Shown here: positions 43,632-56,395 of the stretch, one piece after another
Position numbering within the stretch: position 1 is the stretch's first letter
Layout of the letters: every line of letters begins with the position of its first letter
Assembly: GCA_038380435.1 (NCBI GenBank)
Contig: JAWZYU010000034.1
Span: 39,184,901 to 39,248,900, forward strand
Direction of reading: 5' to 3'
Length of the DNA: 64,000 nt
DNA from: Ryuthela nishihirai
Lineage: Eukaryota; Arthropoda; Arachnida; Araneae; Heptathelidae
Program-made: the position numbers and the translations under genes
Notes under the pieces: model-generated
Database searches by the model: none
Told to the model about the DNA's origin: nothing
What the model saw: only the letters and a program-made list of their open reading frames with translations

Positions 43632-45917
43632 TATAACACTGCAACAAGAACATAATTTCACAGTTTTAGCAACTTGCAATGTTTCTGAAGAATTAGAAGT
43701 TATTTCTGTTTCACGAAATGTCTAATCCAGGACTGTCATCTCCTGTTGCTTCTAATTTCAATCTTGGAAATTTATCTAGTAGTAGTTCTCTTGTACTTAA
43801 ACACCATTGCAAATAATGTAGAATGAATCAGAATAACGTAATTACAGTACTGTATTGAATATAATGTTACAAGTGAAAGTTTTTTGTTTCCAATTATTAT
43901 TTAATGTATTGTTTACCTGCAATTTATAGATTACCCTTCACCTATTTATTTACACTGTAGCTTTCATAGACAGGCATCAAATTTTAGAGTGTAATAGAGA
44001 GTAAAATGTCAGACTGTAGAGAAGCCTTTAGAGAGAGAGAGATTGAGGTTCTACTGTAAGTAGAATGTTGAATTATATGTTCTTAGAAGTTATACCTGCA
44101 TTTTTGTTTTACATCTTATATAGCTGTTTAAAAAAATTTTTTTTTAAGTTTATTCATTTATATTAGCTTTGGCTTTGGCAAAATCTTACTAAATTATCTC
44201 TATGAGCCTATAAGGCAGTTAAAATGGTACTTGCTGTGTCTTTTCACATTTTCTAAAAATATATATTTTTTTTAATTAAATGTTTAACATTGGTTGCATT
44301 TTATAATAATACATTACCCCTTGTTATAATGTATTTTAAGAACTTCCAATTAATGACCATCAGTGTGTTTGGTAAAATGTTTCATGCTGAATGCATCTGT
44401 TATGTAGTACATTTGATGACTGAATGATGCACTTGTCACAAGTGTGACTGCATCAGTTATCACTTATCTCTCTATGAGCCAAATTTTATGTATCATGTAT
44501 TACACATTAAATGCCTGGGTCTAAATATTAGTCTATACTTCAACTGTAGCAAAGTAATGATGCAGAATTTGTAAATAGTGACTGAGTCGCACACTAGGAT
44601 GCCAGATGTCCTAGAATCTGCAGGACTGTCCCACAGAACATCAGTTTGTCTTATATCGCCCACCAACCTTCAATCAGATGTCACAAAAAAATTCATTCCT
44701 ATTGAGTCAATATTATCTGTTATGTAAAATGTGCTAAAACATCTGTATTGATTTGCTATACAGATATTAGCTGTTCAGTTTAATTCCATATAATTTGTGT
44801 ATTCTGATAGAAAAAATGTCTGGCTTTTTTAGAAAGGTTTTAAAATTAGGATTTTTTTTTTTAGTTTAATGTAATGAGAAATAATTGCTTATGTGAACCA
44901 TAATACTAGAACAGTCTGCAGGCAATAGTTTAGGACATAACTGATACCTGCTATTTTTTGTCTGGAGCCACAGACATATGTCAACACATAACAATTTCTG
45001 AGATATCCCTTACTATCAGATTAAATATGCACTGTAACTCCATCCCTGTCACAGCTGATATAAATAAATGATAATATGGAAGACTGCAGGAGGTTGGCTG
45101 TGTTCTAGTGATCCATTGCACTCTATAGTGCACAGCATAAATGTCAGCATCTGCAGCATTATTGAGATATGAGCTGATGGCTCTAAGAATAATATTGTGC
45201 TCAATAATGAATTTCATTTCTCCTAGAACAAATAGATGGATATATATATGTGTGTGTGTGTGAAGATCGGTTGAAGCAGGAGTATATCATCTTGCATTAT
45301 ATTATGTAAAAGGTCTCAGATTCAGTTGGAGATGCCATCTAATACAATAGGTTTACATCTTTGTCTCGTGTTTATTGATAGCATGCTGTCTAACATTAAT
45401 TATGTAAATAGTCATGTCCATGTTATAGTAATTTTTCTTAATTAAGGTAATCTGTCTTCTAGCAAGATTATGCTTACTCTCACCTAGCTAAAATCTGACA
45501 ACAGTTGCAGTTGACCTTCCCTTTCTTTTTAAGCATCTGTTGCAGCAGAGCATATAATTCACATTATAAGGATAGACTTGACAAGCCCAGACTGTCATCC
45601 AGTTTTGAAAAAAAAATAAGTTGACATGGAAAGAATTTCCAAAGAATGTTATACTCTTATTGACTTAATGTCACAGTATGGTGCATCATCTCCATATTAT
45701 GCTATCAAATCAAGGGTAAATTGCTTTCCATGCTGTTATTTTAGATGTAGATAAAGCCAACTTTAGAATTTAATTGGTGTTCCTATTCTGATAATATTCT
45801 TGTGGTTTCACTTGTTCCTGTTATGGCCTTGTATTCGCTTGCAATTCATGGCCTCTTGTATTTTAATTCTTATATGGGACAGTTTTTGTGCAAACATTGT
45901 GTTTTGCAATGACACAT
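43632..45917. other. CENPI intron 4 sequence
   Basis: About 2.3 kb of AT-rich sequence with a GAGAGAGAGAGA run at about 44031 and a mixed TA/TG microsatellite at about 45239-45262. No gene or clear transposon end was supported. Confidence 0.5.
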
Positions 45918-45937
45918 TAAATATATATAAATGCAAA

Positions 45938-47184
45938 TGTTTGCAACACTCATCTATACATTTGTTTCTAATGTTAAAGATACTGTAGTAAGAAGAAATT
46001 TTGGTGTTGAACCACCACTTGAATCCAGTACAGCTTGTATACACCATGGTATAGAGTCTATCTGTGTCTGAAAGTCAGCAGGAGGGATATGACACCATTT
46101 GTCCACAAGAAATGTCATCAATTCCTGTTTGTTCTATGGAGCTGGAAAATGCTGTCTGAGACCATTCCAGAAGTTCCCATAGATTTTCTAGCAGTTTCCT
46201 ATCTGGTGACTGCAGTGGCTATGGTATGTGAAAAAGCAGAGTCATGCTCTCAAACCACTTGGTAACAACATGTGCTCTGTGAATGGGAGCATTGTCATCC
46301 TGAAAGACAGCTGTCTCTTCATGAAAGAAATACTGTATCATTGGATGAAGATGAACACTCAGGACTTCAAATACTCTATGACATTAGTCTTGCCTTCTAA
46401 CAGAATGAGTGCACTCAAACCATGCCACAAGAAAGCACCCCACACCATTACAGAACTGCCAGAACCCTTAACAATAGGAAACGAGCAATCAGAGTTATAA
46501 GCTTCCTTCAGTTGGTGCCATCTATGTATTCATCCATTTGTCAGAAAAGAAAAAATGTAGGATGGTTTTTCAAACCACCTCACATTTCTCCACTGCTGAA
46601 ATCTCTCCAGCTTGTTTACTCTTTGCGCTACTGCTTGTTTACACTTGCATTGTTAGCTCTTTGCACCACTGAATATGACAACGTGTTGACAGGTATGAAG
46701 TGCAATTCAACCATGATATCCAGTTCTGTGGAGTTCTCGATGTACTGTTTTTGATGAAACTGACTTCTTTCTCCAACATTGAAATCTGTGCACAACTGAT
46801 CAGCTGTAGCTCACCTGTTTTGCTTTTCCACATCACAGTAATGTTCAAATGTCCTAATTCTGAAGTATATGCTTTTGCAGATGATTCTGATGCAGGCATG
46901 ACCTTGGAAACTTCTTCATGAAACATTAGCAAGTTAAGCTGTCTTAATGACCATCATCCAACAATAATGCACTTTTAAAATCACTAAGGCCTTCTCTTGA
47001 TGACATGGTACCAATAATTGCATGTAATTACACCAGGTTTGCTTTTATAGACATGACACTAAGAATGTTGGGATGTCATTTGCATGTTTCATCCCTTAGT
47101 CAGTGGCATGTAGATGCAACTGTTTAACATAAACTGAAGGTTTTCTGCCAACCTTGGTGTTTCCATTTTTCTGTCCGTTACCTG
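45938..47184 (-). pseudogene. Second Tc1-like transposon, dead
   Basis: Reading the minus strand from 46932: a degraded N-terminal region, then VMVWGAFLWHGLSALI-like, FQDDNAPIHRAHVVTKWFES-like and PLQSPD..LLENLWE-like segments (about 46510-46120). These are the Tc1 DDE catalytic blocks, across several frames. The right end, TTCCATTTTTCTGTCCGTTA then CCTG|TA, looks like a TIR next to TA (47185-47186). The matching left TIR was not found. A different family from the Tc1 element at 42213. Confidence 0.8.
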
Positions 47185-47298
47185 TATATAACTATAATAA
47201 ATTGTATAACTGTAAAAATGTGAGGAATAATTATAATGCAATTTAAAAAAGTTTAAATTTGATATGAAATCTCAGAATTTTTATTCTTTTGATCCTAG

Positions 47299-47394
47299 TG
47301 CCCTTATGTGTGTCAGCTTCTATATAAAATGACAAAGAAACATGATGTTCTACCTTTTCGTGTTAGACATCTTATTGATTTACAGTCAAGAGTG
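47299..47394 (+). CDS. CENPI: CENP-I exon 5
   Basis: Residues 155-186. CPYVCQLLYKMTKKHDVLPF and RVRHLIDLQSRV match the best-conserved part of the family (CPYVCHLLYLLTKKENVKPFRVR in vertebrates, 16 of the first 22 or so positions the same or similar). Phase 0 at both ends. Acceptor CCTAG, donor GTAAAT. Confidence 0.98.
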
Positions 47395-47701
47395 GTAAAT
47401 ATCTAGTTCTGTAACTAACTTCTATTTATTACCATTTGCATTTTCTGAATTTTCCATTAGTTTGAATTTTTACTATTATAGTGTACTAAATTTTGAAAAT
47501 GACAAACTTTTATTTTCTCTGAAAAAAATGAACATTTTATATTTGCCAGAGGTCTTTCTAGTTTCACTTTATAATCTTCCATATAAATTTGAAAAAAACA
47601 TTAATATTTCTGAGTAAAATGTTCAAACAGATTTTTTATGTTTAGAAATAAAAATTATACAATATGTTCATGGGCAATATTTAATTTTTTTTTTAATGCA
47701 G

Positions 47702-47785
47702 GGACCTCAACCACATCTTCTAGCTTTGCTGGGATTATTTGGATTGCATAGACCTGACCTAGTTACAACACAATGTAAATATAAG
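47702..47785 (+). CDS. CENPI: CENP-I exon 6
   Basis: Residues 187-214. GPQPHLLALLGLFGLHRPDL matches the CENP-I segment MQPHLQALLSLYKFFAP.L. Phase 0. Acceptor ATGCAG after a T tract, donor GTAATG. The intron before it (47395-47701) is only 307 bp, the shortest in the gene here. Confidence 0.97.
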
Positions 47786-48089
47786 GTAATGTTTTTCTTT
47801 CTTTGTATGTGCAGAACATAATATTTGGTCTTGATTGCAGTCAGAGGACTAGTATAAATATTTTGTGTTACAATATATTGATGAGTATATTGCTTTATTG
47901 ACTCCTAATGCTGTTTCATAGCATATACCATATTTTGATAATAAAGATCAAGATAAAGATTGAATGAGAACTTTTTTTTATTCATTAAAGATTTGGGATC
48001 TGAACTTATCCAGCCTTTATTAGGATTGTTATTCCCCATCAAGTATTAACAACATCAACAATCGGAATTGAGAGCAGGGAAAAATAAAA

Positions 48090-48301
48090 AGTAAATTACC
48101 CTTAAACAGCTGCTTGTCACAATGGTCTGACTGGAGCCTGTCAGTGTAATACACTATAGAGAAGATCTGTGAGGAAGGACCTCAGCAGAAAGAAAACATC
48201 TATGTGTCTTTTGATCATTTTGGATTTCAGATCAGAGGGGACCGTGGCTCATACCTGGTCCTCTTTGATCAGTGAAGCACGCTAACCACTTGCACTACAA
48301 T
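48090..48301 (-). mobile_element. SINE family B, old copy
   Basis: Reversed: CCCTTAAACAGCTGCTTGTCAC, GTCTGACTGGAGCCTGTCAG, and a head region with CGCTAACCACTTGCAC. Boxes are mutated. In CENPI intron 6. Confidence 0.8.
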
Positions 48302-48808
48302 CATAATTCACAGACAAAATTATTAACTTGCCAGGTGTTGAGTCTAAAACACTAGTGTAGTTACAATTGCTGTTAAATAACCAATTTTTGAAGCTGTTTA
48401 AAAATTTTCAAACAGTGGTTGGATTTATCTCTGCTGATCATCTATAAATTTCATGTTATCTGATGAAATTTAAATAAAATTTTATTCATTGGACCATGGA
48501 AATTTTTATGCTAAGGAATTATTATTATTATTTTTCAGATCTATTCCTAGTTAAAGGAATATGCATGCAAAAGTATTGTCACCAGAATGGACCAAATTTT
48601 AGTTTTGTGTTAACTGATATTTTGCTTTATCTATTTTCAACTGTATTGATAATTTGCCTTTTTTTCATGCAAACACATTGTTTTAATCTCATTGAACTTG
48701 TAACTAAGCAACTTGGAAAGCCATATTTATGCAATGCCAGAATACAAGAAGGGAAATGGAAGAATTCTGAAAGTCAGGAAAAGTTGGTATATACTTTATT
48801 ATCTAGAG

Positions 48809-49014
48809 TAGGGGTTCTCAACGTGGGGTATATGGTAAATTTTTTTGGAGTACGCTGTGAGAGCTGAAAAGTCGTAGATATATGTTATATATATATATGT
48901 TTTATTTTATTCCCATTGTTATACTATAACTATAGTTTTATCTATCTATACCAGGGGTACGCCAGTTACACATTTCAAGGGGGTACGTGAAGCATAAAAG
49001 GTTGAGAACTACGG
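48809..49014. mobile_element. hAT non-autonomous element, intact length
   Basis: 206 bp with ends TAGGGGTTCTCAAC and (reversed) CCGTAGTTCTCAAC. Identical 8-bp TSDs ATCTAGAG (48801-48808 and 49015-49022). Same family as 27670-28316, and it preserves the site into which the mariner-type MITE inserted in that copy. Confidence 0.93.
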
Positions 49015-49022
49015 ATCTAGAG

Positions 49023-50218
49023 CAAAAATAGTGAAAATTTTGATAGTATATATTTAATAAGTGACAGTTTATGAAAACTCGGACATATAAAAAGTTATAT
49101 TTTTTGTTTTGAACCAATCCAAAAAATTCATAATAAAAGTAATACAGGTTGTAACTAAACTTCTAGAAACAGTATATTTATATAAAATATCTAATAATAG
49201 AAAAAGGAAAATGTGAACGATGAAATTTTCTATTTAACTGCATACTATATTTTTTTTAACATAGTTACTATATGCAATATATGAAATGTTACTGTATTTT
49301 GTATATGAGGTCTGGATTCCTTGGATACCTGAAACATCTACATTTTTTGTTACATTGGATATTTTTTAGGAGATTCAAGTACTCCACATGCAAGAAAAGC
49401 ATTTTTTTATTGTATATCTGCTATAAAAGTTGTGACTAAAATTAATTGGATGTGCAGTATTTTATAACAAAAGTAAATTTACACTCCATTTAGCTTATAA
49501 TTTGTTCAATTTTATTTCATATTTTAGTCATGAAACAAAATTTGATGTCTTATTTCTAAAATTTTCTAGTTTTTTTGTTATAATCAAATGGGCAATCATT
49601 TGAAACTTTATGTTTACATACCACCATTTACAATTTTTCCTTTATTTAAAGTTAAAAAAAAACGTACTTACTAGTACATTAAATTGGGATTACATTGTAT
49701 TTGCAAGTACTAAAAATGACCATCTCTCAGTATTTATTGCACGCATGCACACTATATTTTTCTATGTTTGTTGGCTGCTCCATTAGGTTTATTATAATCA
49801 AGGATGATGTTTGATTTTTATCCTCTTTAGCCATGTATTGTTTCTATGCATAGAAGATATCAAATTCACATTTTTTAGTATATAGAATACTATCAATATA
49901 TGTTCCTAATTCATATATCTTCTTAATTCATATATCTTCCTAATCTATTCTGTTTGAAGTATTGTAGCTTAAATAGTTTTTCCACAGTTAAATGCCAACT
50001 GTAAGTTAAAAATATCATATAAATCATATCTCTAAAAAAACCTTCAAGGGCTTAGGAAAATGCTTATAAAAAGGTGAATTACTTGATTAATTGACATTGA
50101 TTTAAAAATCTTTAACAGCATGTTTTTTTTATTTTTTTTTTTCTAATTGAAAATTACTATTGTGTAATTTCAAATAACATTGCAAAAGTAAAACTATATT
50201 TTTTTTATCTTGTTACAG
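49023..50218. other. CENPI intron 6 sequence
   Basis: AT-rich with poly(T) tracts and no supported feature. Ends in a T tract and GTTACAG acceptor. Confidence 0.5.
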
Positions 50219-50326
50219 AAAACTTTTAAGTCTCTTGGTCATTTACGATCCCTTGTTGAAAAAGTAAAAACAAATCAAGGACCTACAACATTTCTTCCCA
50301 AAGGAATGGAACATATGCAGATAGAA
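50219..50326 (+). CDS. CENPI: CENP-I exon 7
   Basis: Residues 215-250, starting KTFKSLGHLRSLVEKVK. This falls in the variable middle of CENP-I, where vertebrate proteins are also poorly conserved and longer. Support comes from phase (0 at both ends), the strong acceptor and GTAAGT donor, and the open frame joining its neighbours. Confidence 0.88.
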
Positions 50327-50514
50327 GTAAGTTTTTAAATTTCAATTAACTCTTAATAGTTTGATTTTTTTTATCAAAATCTAGGATATGATGCTATATT
50401 AAATTAATATCTAATTTTTTTAATTTTCTAACAAATTTTTAAAAAAGCAAAATTATGGGTCAAACTGATCCTTCTTCCTAGTAATGTAAAATTATCTTAA
50501 TGAAATGTGTAGAT

Positions 50515-50709
50515 CAGCATTTCCCAACCTGTAGCCCACCATGTGGTGGTACCCTCAGGGGTCTGCAGTAATATCTGAAGTGGTCTGCAAGAAATTCACT
50601 TTTGAGGCGGCTAAGCAGTTAAAATACAGTGGACTCCCTCCACAAGGGTCTGCCGTATTTTTCATATTAAAATATGGGTCATCTGCTTTCAAAAGGTTGG
50701 GAACTGCTG
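50515..50709. mobile_element. hAT non-autonomous element in intron 7
   Basis: 195 bp with ends CAGCATTTCCCAACC and (reversed) CAGCAGTTCCCAACC. Flanks GTGTAGAT (50507-50514) and GTCTAGAT (50710-50717). GC-richer than its surroundings, no ORF of note. Confidence 0.88.
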
Positions 50710-50717
50710 GTCTAGAT

Positions 50718-51682
50718 GTCTAATAGAAAATGGACAAATTTTCAACTCCTTTAATTATTTTTAATGTTTTGAAATGGTTATTAATTTCATCTTGTTGAAG
50801 AAACATTTTATCACTTCTGAGTACCTTCTACTTTGATTTGGCAATATGAGAGAAAAAAAAAGTATTGGCAAGAGCCAATGAAAAAAATTAAGCCAGTGTA
50901 AATATCACTAAGGATGGCATACATTGGAGTTGTCTCACTTGGAAAACAACTAGGTGTTGCCATGCTATTTTTTAATGGTTTTTCAGTAAAAACAATTGAA
51001 CTTTGTAATATTATCTTGAAGTAACAAGCAGTGGTAGTTCATGTTATATACCAGAATAAAGTTCAATTAATTGTAAATAATAATAAAAAATAATAAAGAG
51101 GTAACTGAATTTTTTAAACTTTTTTCTAGTAGAATTAAAATTTTATTTATTTTTTGCTTTTTTTTTAATTGTGTGTGTATGTGCATGCATTTTTTGTAAT
51201 TATTAAAATGATTTAAATCATCAATTAATATTTAAAAATAAATGTTTTATATAGTTTTTTGATATTGCATTGAACAGTTACGTATTGCATGCATGATACA
51301 CATGACAGAATTGTCACTTCAACTGCACACTGGGTGCATAAGTGTTAATATGGACTATGTTTGGATTTGAATGGTGGTAAGTGTTTATAATGGTAAATCA
51401 GGGCAGACACATTGATGATTGATTACGATTTGTTTCCAAAGGTAGAATTATGATTTTAGATAGTAGCTTATATGAAAATAATTGTTGATATATTAAATAT
51501 TTTAAGTTATACATTAATTTACATAAATGATATGCTAACCTTTCCATGTTTGATACATTAACTGTCATTGCTAAATAAAGTTTTTAAATGAAAGATTTAA
51601 AAAATATAATTAATGAAATAAAAATATACTATACCTAAATATAATTAAGTTTGTTTGATTTATTATTTTCTCATTGTAACAG
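50718..51682. other. CENPI intron 7 sequence
   Basis: AT-rich with no recognised feature. Ends TTGTAACAG. Confidence 0.5.
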
Positions 51683-51751
51683 GTTTCATTAGTGACAAAA
51701 GAAGAAGTTAAAACTTTTAGTCATTTTAAGCAAGTGATTGAATCTTTGAAT
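51683..51751 (+). CDS. CENPI: CENP-I exon 8
   Basis: Residues 251-273 (VSLVTKEEVKTFSHFKQVIE then SLN), a short phase-0 exon. It aligns loosely with the F..LQ...LEL region of vertebrate CENP-I just before the next conserved block. Donor GTAAGT. Confidence 0.88.
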
Positions 51752-52015
51752 GTAAGTAGAAACATACCTTTGACAGCACCAAAAGAGCATTTTTTTTTAT
51801 ATAATATTAAGTCCAAATTGATTTTTACTAATATGAAATATGAAGACCAATATCATTCAAAACTTTCATATTATTTGTGTCAGAACTTCTTTGCCAGCAG
51901 TTGTCTGAAGAAGCCAGTATTTTTCTTCACCCCAGAAATTAATCATTCCTGCATGTTTTTTTTTAGCCTAAATAGCATTTCATTGAGTGAGCTACTGTAT
52001 TATAGAGCCCATTAA

Positions 52016-52410
52016 AATCCATAACCTGAACACTATGCACATAGGACATTGTATTCTTGAAGGAAAAATTCTAAAAATTTGACAGTTCTCATTCTAGTAA
52101 AGTAAGATGCAAAATCTGTGACAAGCCATATTACATTAAAAGTTATCTTACAGAAAATCAGAAGACTGAATTGGCATAGTGGCTAGAGAGCTAGCTACTG
52201 TTCCAACAGAGGAAACTTTTAAGCTGTAACTCAGGCAGTGGTCAGCATTGACTTTGGTCTTGGTAGAACATGTCCTTGTATGAGATGAATTGTACAAGTT
52301 AGGAGTAGCTTCTAGGATTCTTTTCTGTCCTGTGTGTTGGAAATTAAAAGAAATATAAGAAAGAAAAATAGTGCTTATTATATATGATCAATTGACTTCC
52401 ATCATGACAA
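52016..52410. other. CENPI intron 8 sequence
   Basis: AT-rich. A segment at about 52171-52230 (GGCATAGTGGCTAGAGAGCT) faintly resembles a tRNA-like SINE head but is too decayed to assign. Confidence 0.4.
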
Positions 52411-52495
52411 TCCAGCATGTTCTTGAATGTGCAAAGAGTATAGTTCCCAGCCTAAAAGGCAACATCTTAATGTTCCATCCAACAGATTTCTGTTG
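52411..52495 (-). mobile_element. SINE family A fragment, very old
   Basis: Reversed body segment: CCAGCATGTTCTTGAATGTG, ATAGTTCCCAGCC and CATCTTAATGTTCCATCC correspond to the GCACGTTAAAGAAC, GGGAGAGCCATAC and GGGACGTTAAG blocks of the SINE. Confidence 0.65.
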
Positions 52496-53138
52496 AATTG
52501 TCTATATGTATATGTAAACAAATTATGGACACCTATGTCATGCTAATGGAATATCTATTTCAAAATACTAATGCAAACTGTTTACAGACAAATGAGATTA
52601 AAAATTTAAGTCCTTTCTATCTAAATTTTGTTTCCAAAAGTATTTGCTCAGAGAGTTATGGAGACTGGAGTGTCTAAAGCATCATTTGCATTATCAATTG
52701 ATGGAAATATTAAAAAAAAAACATTATACATTCTGAAAATACACTAATTTTAATAAATGGTTTGAATAAGTGTTATCTATGTTTCAGTTAACTTTTGAGA
52801 CAAATCCTTTAACCAGTGATGCTGCATAATTTAGGTACTAAATTATTATTGGAATTTATGGTAAATTTTCTTGAATCTGAATTTTTGATTAAAAGTTTAT
52901 TTAGGAGTTGAGCTACAAATGTGGTTTTCTGTCACTTAGAGCTGTTCATATTTCAGTGGCACTTGAATGTATATGCCTTAATAACATAGTGCATTATTAG
53001 GTGATTGAGACATTTTTTTATTTTGCTATTTACTCTAAAGGTATGAAAAATATATGCTATAAATGGATGAAGTGAAATTACTCCACAACAATTTACATTA
53101 CGAGAATATTACAAATGAATATATTATTTTTCTTAAAG

Positions 53139-53259
53139 GGTCCTGATGCAGTTATGAAGCTTCTTCACTCTCCTTTGAGGCGACTTCTATTTACATCATG
53201 TCTTCCTCATGCAGTTCTATTAAAGTTTAGTTTATGGCTTCGCATGGCATTAATTTCAG
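53139..53259 (+). CDS. CENPI: CENP-I exon 9
   Basis: Residues 274-314: GPDAVMKLLHSPLRRLLFTS, CLPHAVLLKFSLWLRMALIS. It matches the CENP-I segment with SVL.N.LLLHYINCV.DE.VLLRFYYWL. Acceptor TTAAAG, donor GTAGGA. Ends in phase 1. Confidence 0.95.
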
Positions 53260-53557
53260 GTAGGATGCATGTATTTTTTATTGTTTCTTTTTTTTTATTT
53301 TCAAAAAGAAAATTCAAAAATTATAAGTAAATCCTAAATCTCAGTTTTCAACTAGTATTTGTGCAGTGTTTGAAAAGCAATGAAAACAAATATTTAGCAG
53401 CAGTGTTGCCAGCCAATAATTTATATCTTTGGTTAATTAAAATAAAAGCAATAACTGTTATATTGACAAATTTTCTAAAGTGTTATTTTAGTATTTTGTT
53501 AAGTTTGTGTAATGATAGTTTAAATTTTTGCTAATTCTGGTTTTTTTTCTTCTGCAG

Positions 53558-53583
53558 AATGGATGTTATTATTAAAAGCTTAA
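53558..53583 (+). other. Possible alternative terminal exon
   Basis: A strong acceptor (T tract then TTCTGCAG at 53557) in intron 9 would add EWMLLLKA to exon 9 in the right phase and then stop at TAA (53581-53583). It would truncate CENP-I at about 321 residues. It may be an unused splice site; the in-phase exon at 57473 matches the family better. Confidence 0.25.
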
Positions 53584-54675
53584 ACTTCCATAGCTAAATG
53601 CAAAATGAATATTATTTAAAATGAAAATTCAAATGTGTTTGAAATTTAATTTATCGTTTGATTTTTTTGCAAAGAGATTTTTAAGGAAATTTCAGAGCTT
53701 TGAACTTTATTCTCCATTGATATGATATGGGTTCAATGGCCATTCAGTGTAGATTTTACAGTTTTATCTGTACATGACTTTTTTTTTACTTCCTTAGTGG
53801 TGAGGAGGTGCATTATCTTATCCCTCATTGGTTATTTTCTTCTAACACTAGTCACTGAAACAGGATCTGCCATGCTATACTTTGAAATATTTCTGTGGTC
53901 CATAGTTCTTAAATTTTCTTCAAAAATGACAGTTTAATCTAAACAATTTATTCAGTGTGTAAATGATTTTCTATTATAATAATTTCCATTCTTTTTATTA
54001 GCATTAAAATTATCGTTATCTCCTTGGTTCAACATTCTGTGACATATTTGTTGCTGTGCCTATTTTTCTATTTAAGCTAAGATAGTAGCTGTTCATTCTT
54101 TTTGTTCATTTTTGAGATTCATTGCATATATAGTGCACATTACACTCATTTACACAGATGGTGGTGCTGGTACATAAACATTGTTTTGGTGGAAACTTGA
54201 GTTATTTGCAACTTGAACCAGTGATTGAAATATGTGGATTTTTCAGCAAATTCAAAAATTCCTTAAAATTGGAACACTTCATTCACTGAATAATTAAATG
54301 AAGATATTCACTTAAAAGACTTGCAAAATGTTAACAAAAGTTTAGTGTAAATGAGAAAAACATTTAACAAGTTCTGCTTGAAGTGAAAACATCTAAGTAG
54401 TTTCCTAGTTTCAATTCAAACAATTCTAGACTGTTTTACTGGTATTAGACAAGATAATTACTTCAATAGTTCCAAAGTTTATCTCAGATGCTGCAGTATT
54501 TGAAGAGCTGATAATGCAGTTCCTTTCAATAGGCACACAATTGTAACGTGGGAACTCAACAGAGAAAGAATTATCTTATAGGCGATTGTGAGTGGTTGAT
54601 GGCTGACTGACAGGGGGTCATGCTAATTCTAACTATGATGCAGAAATAGTAGAGCTCTGAAAATTTGCTCCTAGA
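53584..54675. other. CENPI intron 9 sequence
   Basis: AT-rich with no supported feature before the tandem repeat. Confidence 0.5.
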
Positions 54676-55115
54676 GGTAATTTGGGTCATAGATCTCAAG
54701 AAAAAATCCAAAATTTGCTCTCCAATGTGTCTTTCAAGGTCAAATAGGAATCACACAGAGGTCTACAAGTGCTAGAAACATCAAAATTGTTGTCTTGGGA
54801 TGTTTCGGGTTGTAGATGTTGGAAATGTTACAAAATTTGGTATCCAGATGGTGTCAGATTTAGATCTCTCCATGCTAAAGAGCTGGAAATTGGTGGCTGG
54901 GGGTATTTTGTGTCGTAGATCTCAAAAATGTTGGGAAATTTCAGATGTGATGGGTCCTTTGAGGTCAAATTTTGATATATCAGTGCTGGATATGTAAAAA
55001 TTGGTGAATGGCCTATTTCAGGCACTAGAACTCGGAAATGAGAAGGAGTTTCAAATCTGCAGTCACACTTGAGGTCAAACAGGAGTCAGAATGACAAGCT
55101 AGGAAACAAGAGGTG
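54676..55115. repeat. Diverged tandem repeat, about 110-bp unit
   Basis: Four units begin at about 54676, 54797, 54901 and 55011, each with a GG(N)TATTTTGGGTCGTAGATCT-like start and a TTTGAGGTCAAAT-like block near the middle (the second unit has lost this block). Units are diverged and the end is approximate. Higher GC than the surrounding intron. Confidence 0.75.
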
Positions 55116-55549
55116 CCAAAGGCACTGATTTATTTCTAGTATAAGATACTGGTAATGCATCACATGTGTACAGAACAATATGCTAACTGAAATCTCAATA
55201 CTGAAGGAACTTAATAGTTGGTTTGTGAAAGACCGACACATTAAGATTACTCTTTTCTCAAAGTAATTCCACAGTCACAAATGAACATTCCTTGGGCTTC
55301 AAAAGATAAGAGAGCAAGTTAATCTCTGTTGACTTAAGTTTCTGATGCCTCCAGGGGAAAGAGGTGCTATTAGAATATTAATCTATCTAGGCACCAACTC
55401 TTCTGAAATTTCTCAATCATCACTTCAGCTGCCTCAATCATCTCAAGTTATTATCACTTTCTTATAGGTGTAGACTCTGGTCAGGATCTTATTTGGCTAG
55501 AAGAGTGGGTGCAAGGCTTAAATATACCCTACAGTTCCTCTCCTAATAA
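55116..55549. other. CENPI intron 9 sequence
   Basis: No supported feature. Confidence 0.4.
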
Positions 55550-55722
55550 GTGTTTGGTTGTTTTACATTTGAGCAGTGCTTTTTTCCTACACAGTGGTCA
55601 GTGACCCCTTTCTCATGGAAGCTACCAAAGGCAGGATCATGATTAATAGAGAAAATCTCAAATCATTCACAGCTGCAACTCAAACCTGGTGCAGTACCAA
55701 CTGAGCCAACCCCGTTCCTCTC
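55550..55722 (-). mobile_element. SINE family A, internally deleted old copy
   Basis: The reversed 3' end (GGTTGTTTTACATTTGAGCA) and reversed head (CTCAAACCTGGTGCAGTACC, AACTGAGCCAACCCC) are joined with most of the body missing or unrecognisable. Confidence 0.7.
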
Positions 55723-56009
55723 CTAATAAATGGTTTGTTTTATATTTACCTACGTGATCTACATTTTCATCTACGTGAAAGCTATAGATATAATATCTTC
55801 TTACTTGGGGAAAACTGCTTTTAGAACAGCTAAGATTTAAGTTCATTGACTTATTCTTATCAGTTACTAAGTAAAGATAATTCAGTTAAACACTATTCTA
55901 AAAACCCTTCATTGTAAAATACTGTCTTTAATGAAAATCTTTATCGAAGGTTATTAAGGAAAGAATGTCACAATGATTGAAGTAAAAAGTAAATCCTATG
56001 GTAAAAATG

Positions 56010-56182
56010 TCCGTTGGATGCACATTAAAGAACATACTGGATGGCCTTGGCAGGAAGCACAATCTATCTCCTAACAGCTATGTGCATACCCAATCTTCTC
56101 TGAGCCCTTGGGGTCCTTTTGACTTGACCATTTAGTCCGTTGTATGCAAAAGACTGCTGCTCAGAGGCAAAACAATCCAACC
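56010..56182 (+). mobile_element. SINE family A 3' fragment
   Basis: Starts near CCGTTGGATG, then GCACATTAAAGAACATACTG, ending CAGAGGCAAAACAATCCAACC. 5'-truncated and mutated. Confidence 0.82.
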
Positions 56183-56395
56183 TAGTGAAAAAACTAATCT
56201 TGCTTATTGAATCTCACTGAAAGTTGAATCTTGATTTAATGTTGATTTATTATATTGAATAATTTGCCATTGCAATTTATTGTTTTATCATAAATATGTT
56301 AAAATATGCTGTTTTTGCTTAACAATTGTTTTTTTTTTTTTTCATTTTAAGAATTTAGTTTTTTATTCTGTAATGAAGTACCGATTATTAAAATT

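Noticed and set aside
54800..55025. Short ORFs on both strands of intron 9
   Set aside because: They follow the period of the degenerate tandem repeat and are not exons of CENPI by phase or homology.
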